Source: Arcobacter venerupis (GTDB taxonomy: Bacteria; Campylobacterota; Campylobacteria; Campylobacterales; Arcobacteraceae). Taken from it: a stretch of DNA of 64,000 bases. The stretch is from NCBI RefSeq assembly GCF_013201665.1, contig NZ_CP053840.1, forward strand, positions 186,001 through 250,000, written 5' to 3'. The stretch's first letter is position 1. Each line of letters starts with the position of its first letter. Below the pieces are notes generated by a model. The model made no database searches. It saw only the letters and a program-made list of their open reading frames with translations, and had not been told where the DNA came from. A program made the translations under genes and the position numbers. Positions 53,041 through 62,922 of this stretch are shown one piece after another.

Positions 53041-54766
53041 ATATACTTGAAATAGGCTTTGCAGAACCCTTTGATGCTTTCTTTAAGACATTTAATGTTG
53101 AATCAAAATTATTTATATTTGATTTAGAATTTATCTCTATGATTGCAGATGAAACAGATAATAAGTTAAAACTTCTTTCAACATTAAATCTATCTTTTGC
53201 CATTATAAATCCATTTTCTTTATCTTTCTTCGAATATAAATTTTCCATTGAATTTTTAAATTCTATTTGAACATTATTTGTTAATTCAAAAACTTCTTCA
53301 AATTTATGGTCTCTTAATCCAACAAAAAAATCATCCCCGCCAATATGAGCAATAAAAGTATCTTTTGGATATCTTTTTTGTAAAAGCTCAGAGAAGACTA
53401 AAATAGCTCTATCTCCTAATCTAAAACCATAAATATCATTAAATGGTTTAAAATCATTAAAATCAAAATAGATAATATGTGTAATACTTTTTTGTATTTT
53501 TTTAAGAGTTTTTTCAATAAATTTCTCTATTTGATTATTCCCTGGCAATTTTGTAAGTGGATTTTGATTTGTGGCTATCTCAATATTTCTTTTATACGAT
53601 AGAGTTAAAAGAGAGTTAAGATTGATAAAACCTCTATATTTGTTTGATTGGGTTATAAAAATTCCTAAAGAATCTTTTGAATTTAAGTTATACATTTCAA
53701 GTATTTTATCAATTCCCCAAGATATTTCAACTGATAATGCTGGTTTTAAATATTTTATTAAAGTTGATGAGAATGTTTTATTTTGTGCAAGTGATAATCC
53801 ATATTGAGAATAAGAAATCTTTTTTATATCACTTTCATAAATAATTCCTAGAAAGTTATCATATTCATCAACAATTGGAACAAAATTATTTCTAGTTGAT
53901 TCTTTAACATGAACAAATAACTCATATAAAGAGGTATTTACATTGAGTGCAACAATAGGTTCAATAAATTCTTCATCAATTGTGGTATTAGGACTATTCC
54001 TTTTATCTTCATTGATTAAAGTAACCATATTATTATAAATACTTTTTATTTCTTCAATCTCTATCGTTGGTTTTTGAACTAAAAATCCTTGAATAAAATC
54101 TGCACCTATATCTTTACATGTGTAAAACTCTTTCGCTGTTTCAACACCTTCTGCAATAACTTGCATTCCCATAATATGAGCCATTTCGATTATTGATGAA
54201 CAAAAAAGTTTTTTCTTTGAATCTTGATCAATATTTGAAATAAAATATCTATCAAGTTTAATAATATGCGCTTCACTAAAATATAAAAGTTTTAAGCCTG
54301 AAACACCAATCCCAAAATCATCAATTGCAATTGTAAAACCTTCTTCTTTGTATCTTTGAATCATTGTAGATAGAGCATTTTGCTCAATAGATGTACCTTT
54401 TTCACTTAATTCAAAGCAGATATTGTTCTTATTTAGGTTATATTTTTTTAGGATTTTAGAGGTATTTCCCATTGAAAAGTTTTTATTATAAATTATTCTA
54501 TTATCTAAATTATAAAATAATCGTAAATTATCAATTTCAATTTCAGAAAATCTTTGAATAGCTTTTTCTCTTAATTGCAAATCTAATTCATATAAATAAT
54601 CATCATTGAAAGCCATGTTAAATAAATCATCAATTGCACTTAACCCAGGTATATTTTGAACATTTCTTATAAGTGCTTCAACTGCATAAATTTTACCCGT
54701 ATGAGAGTAAATGATAGGTTGAAAAGCATAATCTAATTTTTCAATAATTTGATTCCAGTTTTGCAT
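53036..54766 (-). CDS. EAL-CBS-GGDEF protein embedded in the phosphate operon
   Basis: This 576-residue cytoplasmic protein has an EAL domain (1-240), a CBS pair (about 255-385) and a GGDEF domain (about 400-576). The EAL domain keeps the expected catalytic residues: VEALIR, FYNLDNR (Asn), CFELSE, IDDFGIG, KLDRYF, AEGVET and IQGF, so it may hydrolyse c-di-GMP. The GGDEF motif is changed to GGDDF and the preceding segment is FDFNDFKPFNDIYGF, so cyclase activity is doubtful. CBS pairs bind adenine nucleotides, suggesting energy-state control. It lies between pstS and pstC, behind two hairpins. Ribosome site AGG precedes ATG. Confidence 0.93.
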   Translation of the reverse strand: MQNWNQIIEKLDYAFQPIIYSHTGKIYAVEALIRNVQNIPGLSAIDDLFNMAFNDDYLYELDLQLREKAIQRFSEIEIDNLRLFYNLDNRIIYNKNFSMGNTSKILKKYNLNKNNICFELSEKGTSIEQNALSTMIQRYKEEGFTIAIDDFGIGVSGLKLLYFSEAHIIKLDRYFISNIDQDSKKKLFCSSIIEMAHIMGMQVIAEGVETAKEFYTCKDIGADFIQGFLVQKPTIEIEEIKSIYNNMVTLINEDKRNSPNTTIDEEFIEPIVALNVNTSLYELFVHVKESTRNNFVPIVDEYDNFLGIIYESDIKKISYSQYGLSLAQNKTFSSTLIKYLKPALSVEISWGIDKILEMYNLNSKDSLGIFITQSNKYRGFINLNSLLTLSYKRNIEIATNQNPLTKLPGNNQIEKFIEKTLKKIQKSITHIIYFDFNDFKPFNDIYGFRLGDRAILVFSELLQKRYPKDTFIAHIGGDDFFVGLRDHKFEEVFELTNNVQIEFKNSMENLYSKKDKENGFIMAKDRFNVERSFNLLSVSSAIIEINSKSNINNFDSTLNVLKKASKGSAKPISSIL

Positions 54767-54790
54767 TGTTAACCTAAACTTAGTTTTATA

Positions 54791-54852
54791 ATATCATTGC
54801 TAAGTTTTTATCTCTTTGTTCGCGTCAACAGATAAAAACTCAGCAATGATAT
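54791..54852 (-). repeat. long hairpin between pstS and the EAL/GGDEF gene
   Basis: Arms of 23 bases (54791-54813 and 54830-54852) match except for one position, which becomes a G-U pair in the minus-strand RNA. The loop is 16 bases. It lies between the pstS terminator and the EAL gene start. Such stems usually protect the 3' end of an abundant binding-protein mRNA or limit read-through. Confidence 0.8.
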
Positions 54853-54883
54853 TTTTTAAAAAAGAAGAGTTATCTTCTTTTTT
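54852..54883 (-). terminator. pstS intrinsic terminator / attenuator
   Basis: Eleven-base arms AAAAAAGAAGA / TCTTCTTTTTT with a 4-base loop lie 7 bases after the pstS stop and end in a U-run on the minus strand. It should end most pstS transcripts and allow only partial read-through into the rest of the operon. Confidence 0.8.
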
Positions 54884-54889
54884 AATTTG

Positions 54890-55942
54890 TTACTTTAGTT
54901 GCTCTAAAGTTAATTTTTCACTATTCATTACTTTTGCTCTTGCAGCATTTCTAACATCGCTTGGAAGAACAATAAGTCCTAATTCTGTTAAAACACCATT
55001 ATTACCAATCATCTTTTCAGACATAAATAAGTTTGTGTATTCTTTTAAAGCAGGAACTTCTTTTGCATGTGCATTTTTAATATAAAAATACATAGATCTT
55101 GCAATTGGGTATTTAGCAGAAGAAATAGTATCAACTGTAGGAGTTACATTATCAATTGTTAATCCAACAACTTTGTCTTTGTTCTCTTCTAAGAAAGAGT
55201 AACCAAAGATCCCAATAGCAGCAGAATTTTTAGTTAATTTTTGAACAATTAAATTATCATTTTCACCAGATTCAATATAAACACCATCTGTTCTAATAAC
55301 TGAATAAGCTTTATATTTTTTATTTGCAGTTTCATCAGCTTTGAATAAATCTGTATAAACTGGCATTTTTTCAAATACATGTTGTAATACTAACTCTTCA
55401 AAAGAGTCTCTCGTTCCTGATGATTTTGGTGGTCCATAAACAACGATTTCTCTTGAAGGTAAAGTTGCATCTATATCTGACCATTTTTTATAAGGATTTG
55501 CAATTAAAGATTTTCCATCTTTAGAAGGAACTTCTTCTGCAACTGCTAAAGCTAATTGAGCTTTTGTTACGTTAAATGTAGTAACTTTTGCATCTTGAGC
55601 AATTGCAATACCATCAAAACCAATAATAGCTTCAGTTATATCTGTTACACCATTTTCTTCACATAATTTGAATTCTTTATCTTTCATTCTTCTTGATGCA
55701 TTCGAAATATCAGGTGTATTTAAATCAGCACCAGAACAAAATAGTTTCATTCCTCCACCAGTTCCAGTTGATTCAACAACAGGTGTTGGGAATTTTGTAG
55801 TTGCACCTAATTCTTCAGCAACTGAAGATGAAAAAGGATAAACTGTAGAAGAACCAACAATTTTAATTTGGTCCCTTGCACTTAAAGTAGTAGTTAACAA
55901 TGCACTTGCGATTAATGCTATTGATGTTTTTTTGAAAGTCAT
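54890..55942 (-). CDS. pstS: phosphate ABC transporter substrate-binding protein
   Basis: This periplasmic protein of about 350 residues has a signal peptide (to about 22, ending TLSA) and the PstS pattern: IKIVGSSTVYPFSSSVAEELG, ESTGTGGGMKLFCSG, PDISNASRRM, and GPPKSSGTRDSFEELV, whose Ser, Arg and Asp bind phosphate. I chose the ATG at 55942, which has GGAGAAG just upstream; a GTG four codons earlier overlaps that site. It heads the phosphate operon and is followed by a terminator and a long hairpin, which should make it the most expressed gene. Confidence 0.95.
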   Translation of the reverse strand: MTFKKTSIALIASALLTTTLSARDQIKIVGSSTVYPFSSSVAEELGATTKFPTPVVESTGTGGGMKLFCSGADLNTPDISNASRRMKDKEFKLCEENGVTDITEAIIGFDGIAIAQDAKVTTFNVTKAQLALAVAEEVPSKDGKSLIANPYKKWSDIDATLPSREIVVYGPPKSSGTRDSFEELVLQHVFEKMPVYTDLFKADETANKKYKAYSVIRTDGVYIESGENDNLIVQKLTKNSAAIGIFGYSFLEENKDKVVGLTIDNVTPTVDTISSAKYPIARSMYFYIKNAHAKEVPALKEYTNLFMSEKMIGNNGVLTELGLIVLPSDVRNAARAKVMNSEKLTLEQLK

Positions 55943-55986
55943 TTTCTTCTCCACGTTTTATTTATGGCAGAAGTTTAATAACTATT

Positions 55987-56004
55987 GATTACATTTCGGT
56001 TACT
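55987..56004 (-). promoter_or_regulatory. candidate Pho box upstream of pstS
   Basis: On the minus strand the sequence AGTAACC-GAAA-TGTAATC shows two GTAA-type repeats 11 bases apart, the same layout as the proximal pair before pstC. It overlaps the last codons of the DUF1653 gene and lies about 45 bases before the pstS ATG, with AT-rich TTATTAAAC as a possible -10 region. Confidence 0.6.
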
Positions 56005-56183
56005 TCTTTTTTGAATTTACTTTTAAATTCATCATAAGTTCTTACAAAAAGTTCTTCGCAATCATTTGGTTTGTAGATTACAGCTTTTGTCCAAACATCA
56101 TTTTCTTGAATTTTACAAAAGTTTATAGTAGTGTAGGGTTTATTATTTTTGTAGTGTATATAAGTTTTATTTAGTTCTATCAT
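55989..56183 (-). CDS. DUF1653-like small protein
   Basis: This 64-residue protein has the DUF1653 look: IELNKTYIHYKNNKPYTTI near the start, then WTKAVIYKPNDCEELFVRTYDEFKSKFKKEV. Such proteins are small beta-rich single domains with no known activity. It lies 15 bases after prfA on the same strand. Its 3' end overlaps the candidate Pho box of pstS. Confidence 0.8.
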   Translation of the reverse strand: MIELNKTYIHYKNNKPYTTINFCKIQENDVWTKAVIYKPNDCEELFVRTYDEFKSKFKKEVTEM

Positions 56184-56198
56184 AAAAAAACTAATGGA

Positions 56199-57266
56199 TT
56201 ATAATCCATTAGCTTCGATGAGTCTAGATTGATGATCAGCAATAAGAGGATCAATCACTTCATCAAACAGACCATCATTCATGATGTAATCAAGTCTATA
56301 TAAAGTCAAGTTGATTCTATGATCACTGATTCTATTTTGTGGATAGTTATAAGTTCTAATTCTTCCACTTCTATCACCAGTACCAACTTGTTCTTTTCTT
56401 GTAGCACCTTCTGATTCCATTTTTTTGTGCATCTCTATATCATAAAGTTTTGCTTTTAAAACTTTCATAGCTCTATCTTTATTCTTATGTTGAGACTTCT
56501 GATCTTGATTTGTTACAACAATTCCAGATGGAATATGAGTGATTCTAACAGCCGAGTCTGTAGTATTTACAGATTGACCACCATTCCCACTGGCTCTCAT
56601 AACATCAATTTTTAAATCATTTGGATTAATTTCTACTTCTACATCATCAACTTCAGGCATAACAGCAACTGTAATAGCTGATGTATGAACTCTTCCTTGA
56701 GATTCAGTTGCAGGAACTCTTTGTACTCTATGTGTACCACCCTCAAATTTTAATTTTGAGTAAACATGGTCACCTTTTATTAGAAATACAATCTCTTTGT
56801 ACCCATGTGCTTCGCTTTCGCTAGAGCTCATGATTTCAACTTTCCAACCATTGTTTTCTGCATATCTTAAATAACCTCTAAAAAGATCACCTACAAAGAT
56901 AGCAGCTTCATCACCACCTGTCCCAGCTCTTAACTCTAAATAGATATTTTTATCATCATTAGGGTCTTTCGGAATCATTAAAAATTTAATTTCATCTTCA
57001 AGTTTTGGTTTTCTTGTTTCTAATTCTTTGAGTTCTTCTTTTGCTAAATCTCCAAGTTCTGGATCATCAAGCATCATTTTGTTTTCATCAATGTCATCCA
57101 TTAATTTAACATACTCACGAGCTTTAATAACAATAGGTTGCATATTTGACTGCTCTTTTGATAAATCAGTCATTCTTTTTATATCATTTGTAATATCTGG
57201 AGCCATTAATAAATTATTAATTTCTTCATATCTATTAATAAATGGTTGTAGTCTGCTTTTTAACAT
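56199..57266 (-). CDS. prfA: peptide chain release factor 1
   Basis: This 355-residue release factor ends translation at UAA and UAG. The peptidyl-hydrolysis motif [16 protein letters not shown] is present with SGNGG before it, and [29 protein letters not shown] is the conserved central segment. The RF1-type anticodon-like segment is in [22 protein letters not shown], with PATE matching the PxT pattern. It lies 3 bases after rpsT. Confidence 0.97.
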   Translation of the reverse strand: MLKSRLQPFINRYEEINNLLMAPDITNDIKRMTDLSKEQSNMQPIVIKAREYVKLMDDIDENKMMLDDPELGDLAKEELKELETRKPKLEDEIKFLMIPKDPNDDKNIYLELRAGTGGDEAAIFVGDLFRGYLRYAENNGWKVEIMSSSESEAHGYKEIVFLIKGDHVYSKLKFEGGTHRVQRVPATESQGRVHTSAITVAVMPEVDDVEVEINPNDLKIDVMRASGNGGQSVNTTDSAVRITHIPSGIVVTNQDQKSQHKNKDRAMKVLKAKLYDIEMHKKMESEGATRKEQVGTGDRSGRIRTYNYPQNRISDHRINLTLYRLDYIMNDGLFDEVIDPLIADHQSRLIEANGL

Positions 57267-57269
57267 AAA

Positions 57270-57530
57270 TTATATAGCGTTAACTTTTACTTGTAATCTA
57301 CTAACTTTTCTAGCAGCAGTTTCTTTTTTAATAATACCTTTAGATACACAATGGTGTAAATATTTGTTAGCTGTTTTCATTGCGTCAACTGCTTTTTCTT
57401 TGTCTGCTGTTTCGATTGCAGATAATACATTTTTCGTTACATTCTTGATTCTAGTTTTATAAAATCTGTTTCTTTCTGTTTTAATTCTAGTTTGTCTAGC
57501 TCTTTTCTCAGAAGATTTGTGATTTGCCAT
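57270..57530 (-). CDS. rpsT: 30S ribosomal protein S20
   Basis: This 86-residue, very basic protein has the S20 start [30 protein letters not shown], helical [34 protein letters not shown] and ends VNAI. It binds 16S rRNA. It is divergent from glmM and co-transcribed with prfA. Confidence 0.97.
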   Translation of the reverse strand: MANHKSSEKRARQTRIKTERNRFYKTRIKNVTKNVLSAIETADKEKAVDAMKTANKYLHHCVSKGIIKKETAARKVSRLQVKVNAI

Positions 57531-57613
57531 TTTTTTTAACCTCTTTGTAAAAATTTTAAGGGTAGAATATTACCTAAAGTAACTTAAACAGAGTTTAATT
57601 TTAGGAAGATTTA

Positions 57614-58948
57614 ATGAAACTATTCGGAACAGATGGCGTTAGAGGCAAAGCAGGTGATTTTTTAGATGCAATTACAGTACTAAAATTGGCAAAAGCTGCG
57701 GGTATATATTTTAGAAAACATTCAACTACTAAGAAAATTCTTGTAGGAAAAGACACAAGAAGAAGCGGTTATATGATTGAAAATGCACTTGTTAGTGGTT
57801 TAACAGCTGTTGGTTATGATGTAATTCAAATAGGACCAATGCCAACTCCTGCAATTGCATATTTAACAGAAAGTATGAGATGTGATGCTGGTATTATGAT
57901 TAGTGCATCTCATAATCCTTTTGAAGATAATGGAATAAAGTTTTTTGATAATCATGGTAATAAATTAAATACAGATTGTGAAGAGGCAATAGAAGCAATT
58001 TTTAATGATAGTGAATTAATGCAAACTGAACAAGTAACTGGACGGAACATCGGTGCGTCAAAAAGAATTGATGATGTTATTGGAAGATATATTGTATCGA
58101 TTAAAAGTTCATTTCCAAGAGATTTAAATTTAAGTGGTATGAGAATTGTCCTTGATTGTGCAAATGGAGCAGCTTATAAAGTTGGACCTACAATTTTGCA
58201 AGAATTAGGTGCAGATGTTATTGTTGTAAACAATAAACCAGATGGATTTAATATTAACGAAGATTGTGGGGCTATGCATCCTGAGCATATTGGTAAAATT
58301 GTAAGAGAATATAGAGCTGACATAGGCCTTGCTCTTGATGGTGATGCTGATAGATTAGTAATTATTGATGAAAAAGGTGAAGTAGTTGATGGAGATAACC
58401 TAATTGGTGCTTTATGTACTTTCTTAAAAGATGAGAAGCTTTTAAATACTAATGCTTGTGTAACAACAGTGATGTCAAATAAAGCTTTAGAAGATTATTT
58501 AGCTAAAAATGGGATTGAACTTTTTAGATCAGATGTTGGAGATAAACACGTTCTTGAAATAATGAAAGAAAAAAACATTAACTTTGGTGGTGAACAAAGT
58601 GGACATATTATTTTTTCTGATGTTGCAAAAACAGGTGATGGATTAGCTTCGGCACTTCAAGTATTAGCGCTAATTATAAAATCAGGTAAGAAAGCTAGTG
58701 AAGTATTAAATCCTTTTGAGTTATATCCTCAGATTTTACATAATATGAAAGTAGTTGAAAAAATTCCTTTAGATAAAATAAAAGGTTTAGAAGAGATTTT
58801 AAAACCAATTAGAGAAAAAGGAATGAGAGATTTGATTAGATATTCAGGAACTGAAAATAAAATTAGATTACTTCTTGAGGGAAAAAACAAAAAAGATGTT
58901 GATGATGCAATGGAAACTCTAAAATTATTTTTCAAAAAAGTATTATGA
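57614..58948 (+). CDS. glmM: phosphoglucosamine mutase
   Basis: This 444-residue enzyme converts glucosamine-6-phosphate to glucosamine-1-phosphate for peptidoglycan and lipopolysaccharide. It starts [14 protein letters not shown]; the phosphoserine loop is [16 protein letters not shown] (active Ser about 99), the metal loop LDGDADR (about 238-245), the sugar loop GGEQSGHI and the phosphate loop [10 protein letters not shown]. It overlaps lspA by 4 bases. The ribosome site is AGGAAG. Confidence 0.97.
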   Translation: MKLFGTDGVRGKAGDFLDAITVLKLAKAAGIYFRKHSTTKKILVGKDTRRSGYMIENALVSGLTAVGYDVIQIGPMPTPAIAYLTESMRCDAGIMISASHNPFEDNGIKFFDNHGNKLNTDCEEAIEAIFNDSELMQTEQVTGRNIGASKRIDDVIGRYIVSIKSSFPRDLNLSGMRIVLDCANGAAYKVGPTILQELGADVIVVNNKPDGFNINEDCGAMHPEHIGKIVREYRADIGLALDGDADRLVIIDEKGEVVDGDNLIGALCTFLKDEKLLNTNACVTTVMSNKALEDYLAKNGIELFRSDVGDKHVLEIMKEKNINFGGEQSGHIIFSDVAKTGDGLASALQVLALIIKSGKKASEVLNPFELYPQILHNMKVVEKIPLDKIKGLEEILKPIREKGMRDLIRYSGTENKIRLLLEGKNKKDVDDAMETLKLFFKKVL

Positions 58949-59418
58949 AAAGAGAGTTAAAGTTAAGCATAACTATTTTTGTAGTTGTATTTTTAATAGA
59001 TCAAATTGTTAAATTCGGATTTGCAAATTTAGCTTGGGATGTAAATGGTCCTTATATGTCATTAAAACTGGCATATAATTATGGTGTTGCATTCTCAATG
59101 TTCGCATTTTTAGAGCATTATTTAAAATATATACAATTAGTTCTTGTTTTATTAGGAACATTATATTTATTTAAAAACCCAAATGTTTTTAAAGAGTATT
59201 ATATTCCAACTGCTTTATTGTATGCAGGCGGTTTATCTAATATTTTAGATAGATTTACTTATGGTGGAGTTGTTGATTATTTTTATTGGCATCATTGGTT
59301 TGAATTTGCAATTTTTAATATAGCAGATGTTATGATAGATTTAGCCGTTGTAATAATTATTTTTAAACAAATTAAACAATCTCGTGAAGAAAAAAAGCAA
59401 AATGAGATTAAATCTTAG
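58945..59418 (+). CDS. lspA: lipoprotein signal peptidase
   Basis: This 157-residue membrane protease removes signal peptides from lipoproteins. It has four helices, an N-terminal [11 protein letters not shown] segment, [10 protein letters not shown], and the two catalytic aspartates in [16 protein letters not shown] and FNIADVMID. It is translationally coupled to glmM by a 4-base overlap. The Lys/Glu-rich tail is cytoplasmic. Confidence 0.96.
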   Translation: MKRELKLSITIFVVVFLIDQIVKFGFANLAWDVNGPYMSLKLAYNYGVAFSMFAFLEHYLKYIQLVLVLLGTLYLFKNPNVFKEYYIPTALLYAGGLSNILDRFTYGGVVDYFYWHHWFEFAIFNIADVMIDLAVVIIIFKQIKQSREEKKQNEIKS

Positions 59419-59485
59419 AGTTTTGTAGCTTAAAATAAATTTAGCTATAATCCAACAAATTTTAGAAAATGACAGGAAAATTGAT

Positions 59486-60766
59486 ATGGGTCAAACAATA
59501 ACAGAAAAAATTTTTAGTGAGCATGTAGGTCATAAAGTATATGCAGGAGAGATTGTAAGAAGTCCAATTGATATGGTAATTGGAAATGATATTACAACTC
59601 CAATTTCTATCAAAGCATTTGAAGATGGTGGTTTTGAAAAATTAGTAAATCCTGAAGGTTTTGCTATTGTTCTTGACCACTTCATTCCTGCAAAAGATAT
59701 AGCTTCTGCAAATCAAGCAAAAATCTCTAGAGATTTTGCAATGAAACATGATTTAAAATATTTCTTTGATGAAAAAGACATGGGAATTGAACATGCACTT
59801 TTACCTGAAAAAGGTTTAGTATTACCAGGTGATGTAATTATTGGTGCAGATTCACATACATGTACACATGGTGCACTTGGTGCATTTTCAACAGGTATGG
59901 GTTCAACTGATATTTCATTTGGAATGATTACTGGTGGGAATTGGTTTAAAGTTCCTGAGTCAATCAAAGTTATCTTTAAAGGTAAACCAGGTTCTTATGT
60001 AACAGGTAAAGATTTGATTTTAGAAATTATTAGAATCCTTGGTGTTGATGGAGCTTTATATAAAGCTTTAGAGTTCACTGGTGATACAATTCAATACTTA
60101 TCAATGGATGATAGATTTTCATTATGTAATATGGCTATTGAAGCTGGTGCTAAAAATGGAATTGTTGCATACGATGATGTTACAAAAGAATTCTTAGATA
60201 AAACAGCAGAGTTAAATGGTGGATTAAGAGCAGAGCCAAAAATTCATTATTCTGATGAAAATGCAAAATATTGTCAAGTAATTGAAATTGATGTTGAAGC
60301 TTTAAATCCAGTAATTGCATATCCATTTTTACCATCAAATGGTCACTCAGTAAATCAAGCGGTTATTGATAATATTAGAGTTGATCAAGTATTTATTGGA
60401 AGCTGTACAAATGGAAGATTATCAGATTTTAAAGTTGCAGCTGAAATTTTAAAAGATAAAAAAGTTGCACGTCATGTAAGACTTATTGTAACACCAGGAA
60501 CTCAAAAAATCTTAAGAGATGCGCAAAAAGCTGGATATATTGATATTTTAGTTGATGCAGGTGCAGTTGTATCAAATCCTACATGCGGAGCATGTTTAGG
60601 TGGATATATGGGAATTCTTGGTGATGGAGAAGTTTGTATTTCTACAACTAATAGAAACTTTGTTGGAAGAATGGGTTCAAGAAGCTCAAAAATTTATTTA
60701 GCAAATAGTGCAGTTGCAGCTGCATCTGCAATTTCTGGATATATAACAGATCCAAGAAGTTTATAA
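59486..60766 (+). CDS. leuC: 3-isopropylmalate dehydratase large subunit
   Basis: This 426-residue aconitase-family protein binds a 4Fe-4S cluster through cysteines in IGSCTNGRLSDF and NPTCGACLGGYMG. GADSHTCTHGALGAFSTGMGSTDISFGM and NRNFVGRMGS are conserved. Its length matches the shorter LeuC/HacA branch. It would isomerise 2- and 3-isopropylmalate in leucine synthesis, but no leuD small-subunit gene is adjacent here. A related aconitase-type substrate cannot be excluded. It ends 1 base before mobA. Confidence 0.9.
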   Translation: MGQTITEKIFSEHVGHKVYAGEIVRSPIDMVIGNDITTPISIKAFEDGGFEKLVNPEGFAIVLDHFIPAKDIASANQAKISRDFAMKHDLKYFFDEKDMGIEHALLPEKGLVLPGDVIIGADSHTCTHGALGAFSTGMGSTDISFGMITGGNWFKVPESIKVIFKGKPGSYVTGKDLILEIIRILGVDGALYKALEFTGDTIQYLSMDDRFSLCNMAIEAGAKNGIVAYDDVTKEFLDKTAELNGGLRAEPKIHYSDENAKYCQVIEIDVEALNPVIAYPFLPSNGHSVNQAVIDNIRVDQVFIGSCTNGRLSDFKVAAEILKDKKVARHVRLIVTPGTQKILRDAQKAGYIDILVDAGAVVSNPTCGACLGGYMGILGDGEVCISTTNRNFVGRMGSRSSKIYLANSAVAAASAISGYITDPRSL

Positions 60767-60767
60767 A

Positions 60768-61358
60768 ATGATTACTCCTTTTGAAATTACATGTGTAATT
60801 TTAAGTGGAGGCAAAAGCTCACGAATGGAAGAAGATAAATCTCTTCTTCCCTTTGCTTCAAAAACTTTAATACAATATCAATATGAGAGATTAAAACCAT
60901 ACTTTAAAGATGTTTACATTTCATCAAAAGTTGATAAATTTGATTTTTTAGATAAAAAATATCTAATAATTGATGAAAATAAAGAAGTTTTTTCTCCAAT
61001 ATTAGCATTAGATACAATTTTCAAAATTTTTCAAAATCAAAAAATATTTATAATAACTGTTGACTCTCCTTTTGTCTCAATTGAAACAATATCTAAATTA
61101 ATTTATGAATCAAAAGATTGTGATATTTGTATTGCCCAAACTGAGAAAACACATAATTTATGTGGAATATTTTCTTCGAATATAAGTATAAGTATTAAAA
61201 CTATGATTTCAAACCATATACATAAAGTTTTTTATTTAATAAAAAATAATAAATTTAAAATTATACAATTTCATAATAATGGAGAGTTTACAAATATAAA
61301 TAATAAAAATGACTATAAAGAAGCATTAAATAATATAATCTTACCTTATAATAGATAA
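60768..61358 (+). CDS. mobA: molybdenum cofactor guanylyltransferase
   Basis: This 196-residue enzyme attaches GMP to molybdopterin to make the MGD cofactor. The nucleotide-binding motif VILSGGKSSRMEEDKSLLPF at about 11-30 is present; the usual MGxDK is MEEDK, a small change. FIITVDSPFVS holds the metal-binding Asp. The gene starts 1 base after leuC, and its SD lies within that gene. Confidence 0.9.
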   Translation: MITPFEITCVILSGGKSSRMEEDKSLLPFASKTLIQYQYERLKPYFKDVYISSKVDKFDFLDKKYLIIDENKEVFSPILALDTIFKIFQNQKIFIITVDSPFVSIETISKLIYESKDCDICIAQTEKTHNLCGIFSSNISISIKTMISNHIHKVFYLIKNNKFKIIQFHNNGEFTNINNKNDYKEALNNIILPYNR

Positions 61359-61443
61359 ATAAATAAATATTTTTATATAAGTCAGTTATTATATTTGTTT
61401 TGTTATTCTTAGTAATAATATAAATAAGATCAAGGAAACTAAA

Positions 61444-62913
61444 ATGGTAAAGAATGAACTAGACAAAGCTTTAGAACTAGTTGATTGTGAAATAAAAAAA
61501 AGTGGAATTTCAAGAAGAGAAGCTTTCAAATTGGCAGGAATGGGCTCAGCTGCCTATTTATTTGGAGGTGGAAGTGAAGCAGAAGCTGCTACTGAAGTAA
61601 AAGCTAGTGATGCTGTTGGAAAAATTTTAATTATTGGAGGAGGATTAGCAGGTATTTCAACTGCTGCTAGATTAGCAAATACTTTATCTAATCCTGATAT
61701 TACAATAGTTGAACCAAATCCAAAATCTGTGTGTTATCAACCAGGAACAACACTAGTAGCTTCTGGAATCTATACAAAAGCTGATATTGATTATGACACA
61801 AAAGATTTTTTACCAAAAGGTGTAACTCTTTTAAAAGATAGAGCGATTGATTTTAATCCTGATGCGAATAAAGTTGCTTTAGAATCAGGAGATACTTTAA
61901 CTTATGATTTTTTGATTATTGCTGCAGGAATAACATTAGATTATGGAGCAATTAAAGGGTTAGAAGAAGTAGGTGATGCTTATACAGCAGGTGATGCTTC
62001 TAAAATATTAAAAGTTTTTAAAGATACAGGTGTAACCTCAGTTTATAATATTGATTCATCAGTTGCTATGTGGGAACAAATGCAAAAGTTTGTACAAAAA
62101 GCAAAAGATGGTCAAAAAGTAAATGGTGTATTCACTGACCCTAATACTGCAATCAAATGTGGAGGGGCTCCTAAAAAAGTTATGTATCTTACAAATGCTA
62201 GATTAAATGAAGCAAATGCAAGAGCAAATGCAGATTTATCATTTTATACAGATTCTGGAAAATTATTTGGCGTAAAAGAGTATGCAGATGCAATTGAAAA
62301 ACAGTTTATTGCAAGAGATATGAAGTGGAATTTTAATCATAATTTAACTGGAGTTGATTTTACAAAAAAAATAGCAACATTTGATAAGCATTGGCAAGAA
62401 AAAGGTGAATATGATAAAGATTTAGAAGAATATGAAACAGTAACTAAGCATGCTAATATTGATGTTGCTTTTGATTTTTTACATATTACTCCTCCTCAAA
62501 AAGCTCCAAACGAAATAGCAAATTCTGCAGTTGGTTCTGCAAAGGGTTGGGTTCCTGTTAATAAAGAAACATTACAACATGTTAAATATAATAATATTTT
62601 CTCATTAGGTGATATTGCAGCTGTTCCTATGGGTAAAACAGGTGGTTCAGTTAGAAAACAGTATAAAGTGCTAGTTGATAACTTAATATCTATTATGGAA
62701 GGTAAAGAGCCTAGTTCGAAATATGAAGGATATACTGTTTGCCCATTAATTACTGATATTGGTAAAGTAATGTTAGCAGAATTTGATTGGACGGCAAAAC
62801 CAACTCCATCATTTCCACTTGATCCAACTCAGGAGAGATACATTTGGTGGTTATTGAAAGTTTATTTACTAAAACCAATGACACAATATGGAATGTTAAG
62901 TGGCAAAGCATAA
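61444..62913 (+). CDS. sqr: sulfide:quinone oxidoreductase / FccB-like flavoprotein with Tat signal
   Basis: This 489-residue flavoprotein oxidises sulfide and passes electrons to quinone or cytochrome c. A twin-arginine-like signal lies at about 22-48 (SRREAFKLAGMGSAAYLFGGG, then EAEAA), so it is probably exported folded. The FAD motif ILIIGGGLAGIS is at about 61-72. Redox cysteines are C97 (SVCYQPG), C239 (IKCGGAPKK) and C433 (YTVCPL). The C-terminal KVYLLKPMTQYGML is amphipathic and suits membrane docking. No cytochrome subunit gene follows; a rhodanese gene does, 9 bases later. Ribosome site AAGGAAACT. Confidence 0.9.
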   Translation: MVKNELDKALELVDCEIKKSGISRREAFKLAGMGSAAYLFGGGSEAEAATEVKASDAVGKILIIGGGLAGISTAARLANTLSNPDITIVEPNPKSVCYQPGTTLVASGIYTKADIDYDTKDFLPKGVTLLKDRAIDFNPDANKVALESGDTLTYDFLIIAAGITLDYGAIKGLEEVGDAYTAGDASKILKVFKDTGVTSVYNIDSSVAMWEQMQKFVQKAKDGQKVNGVFTDPNTAIKCGGAPKKVMYLTNARLNEANARANADLSFYTDSGKLFGVKEYADAIEKQFIARDMKWNFNHNLTGVDFTKKIATFDKHWQEKGEYDKDLEEYETVTKHANIDVAFDFLHITPPQKAPNEIANSAVGSAKGWVPVNKETLQHVKYNNIFSLGDIAAVPMGKTGGSVRKQYKVLVDNLISIMEGKEPSSKYEGYTVCPLITDIGKVMLAEFDWTAKPTPSFPLDPTQERYIWWLLKVYLLKPMTQYGMLSGKA

Positions 62914-62922
62914 AGGTATATT

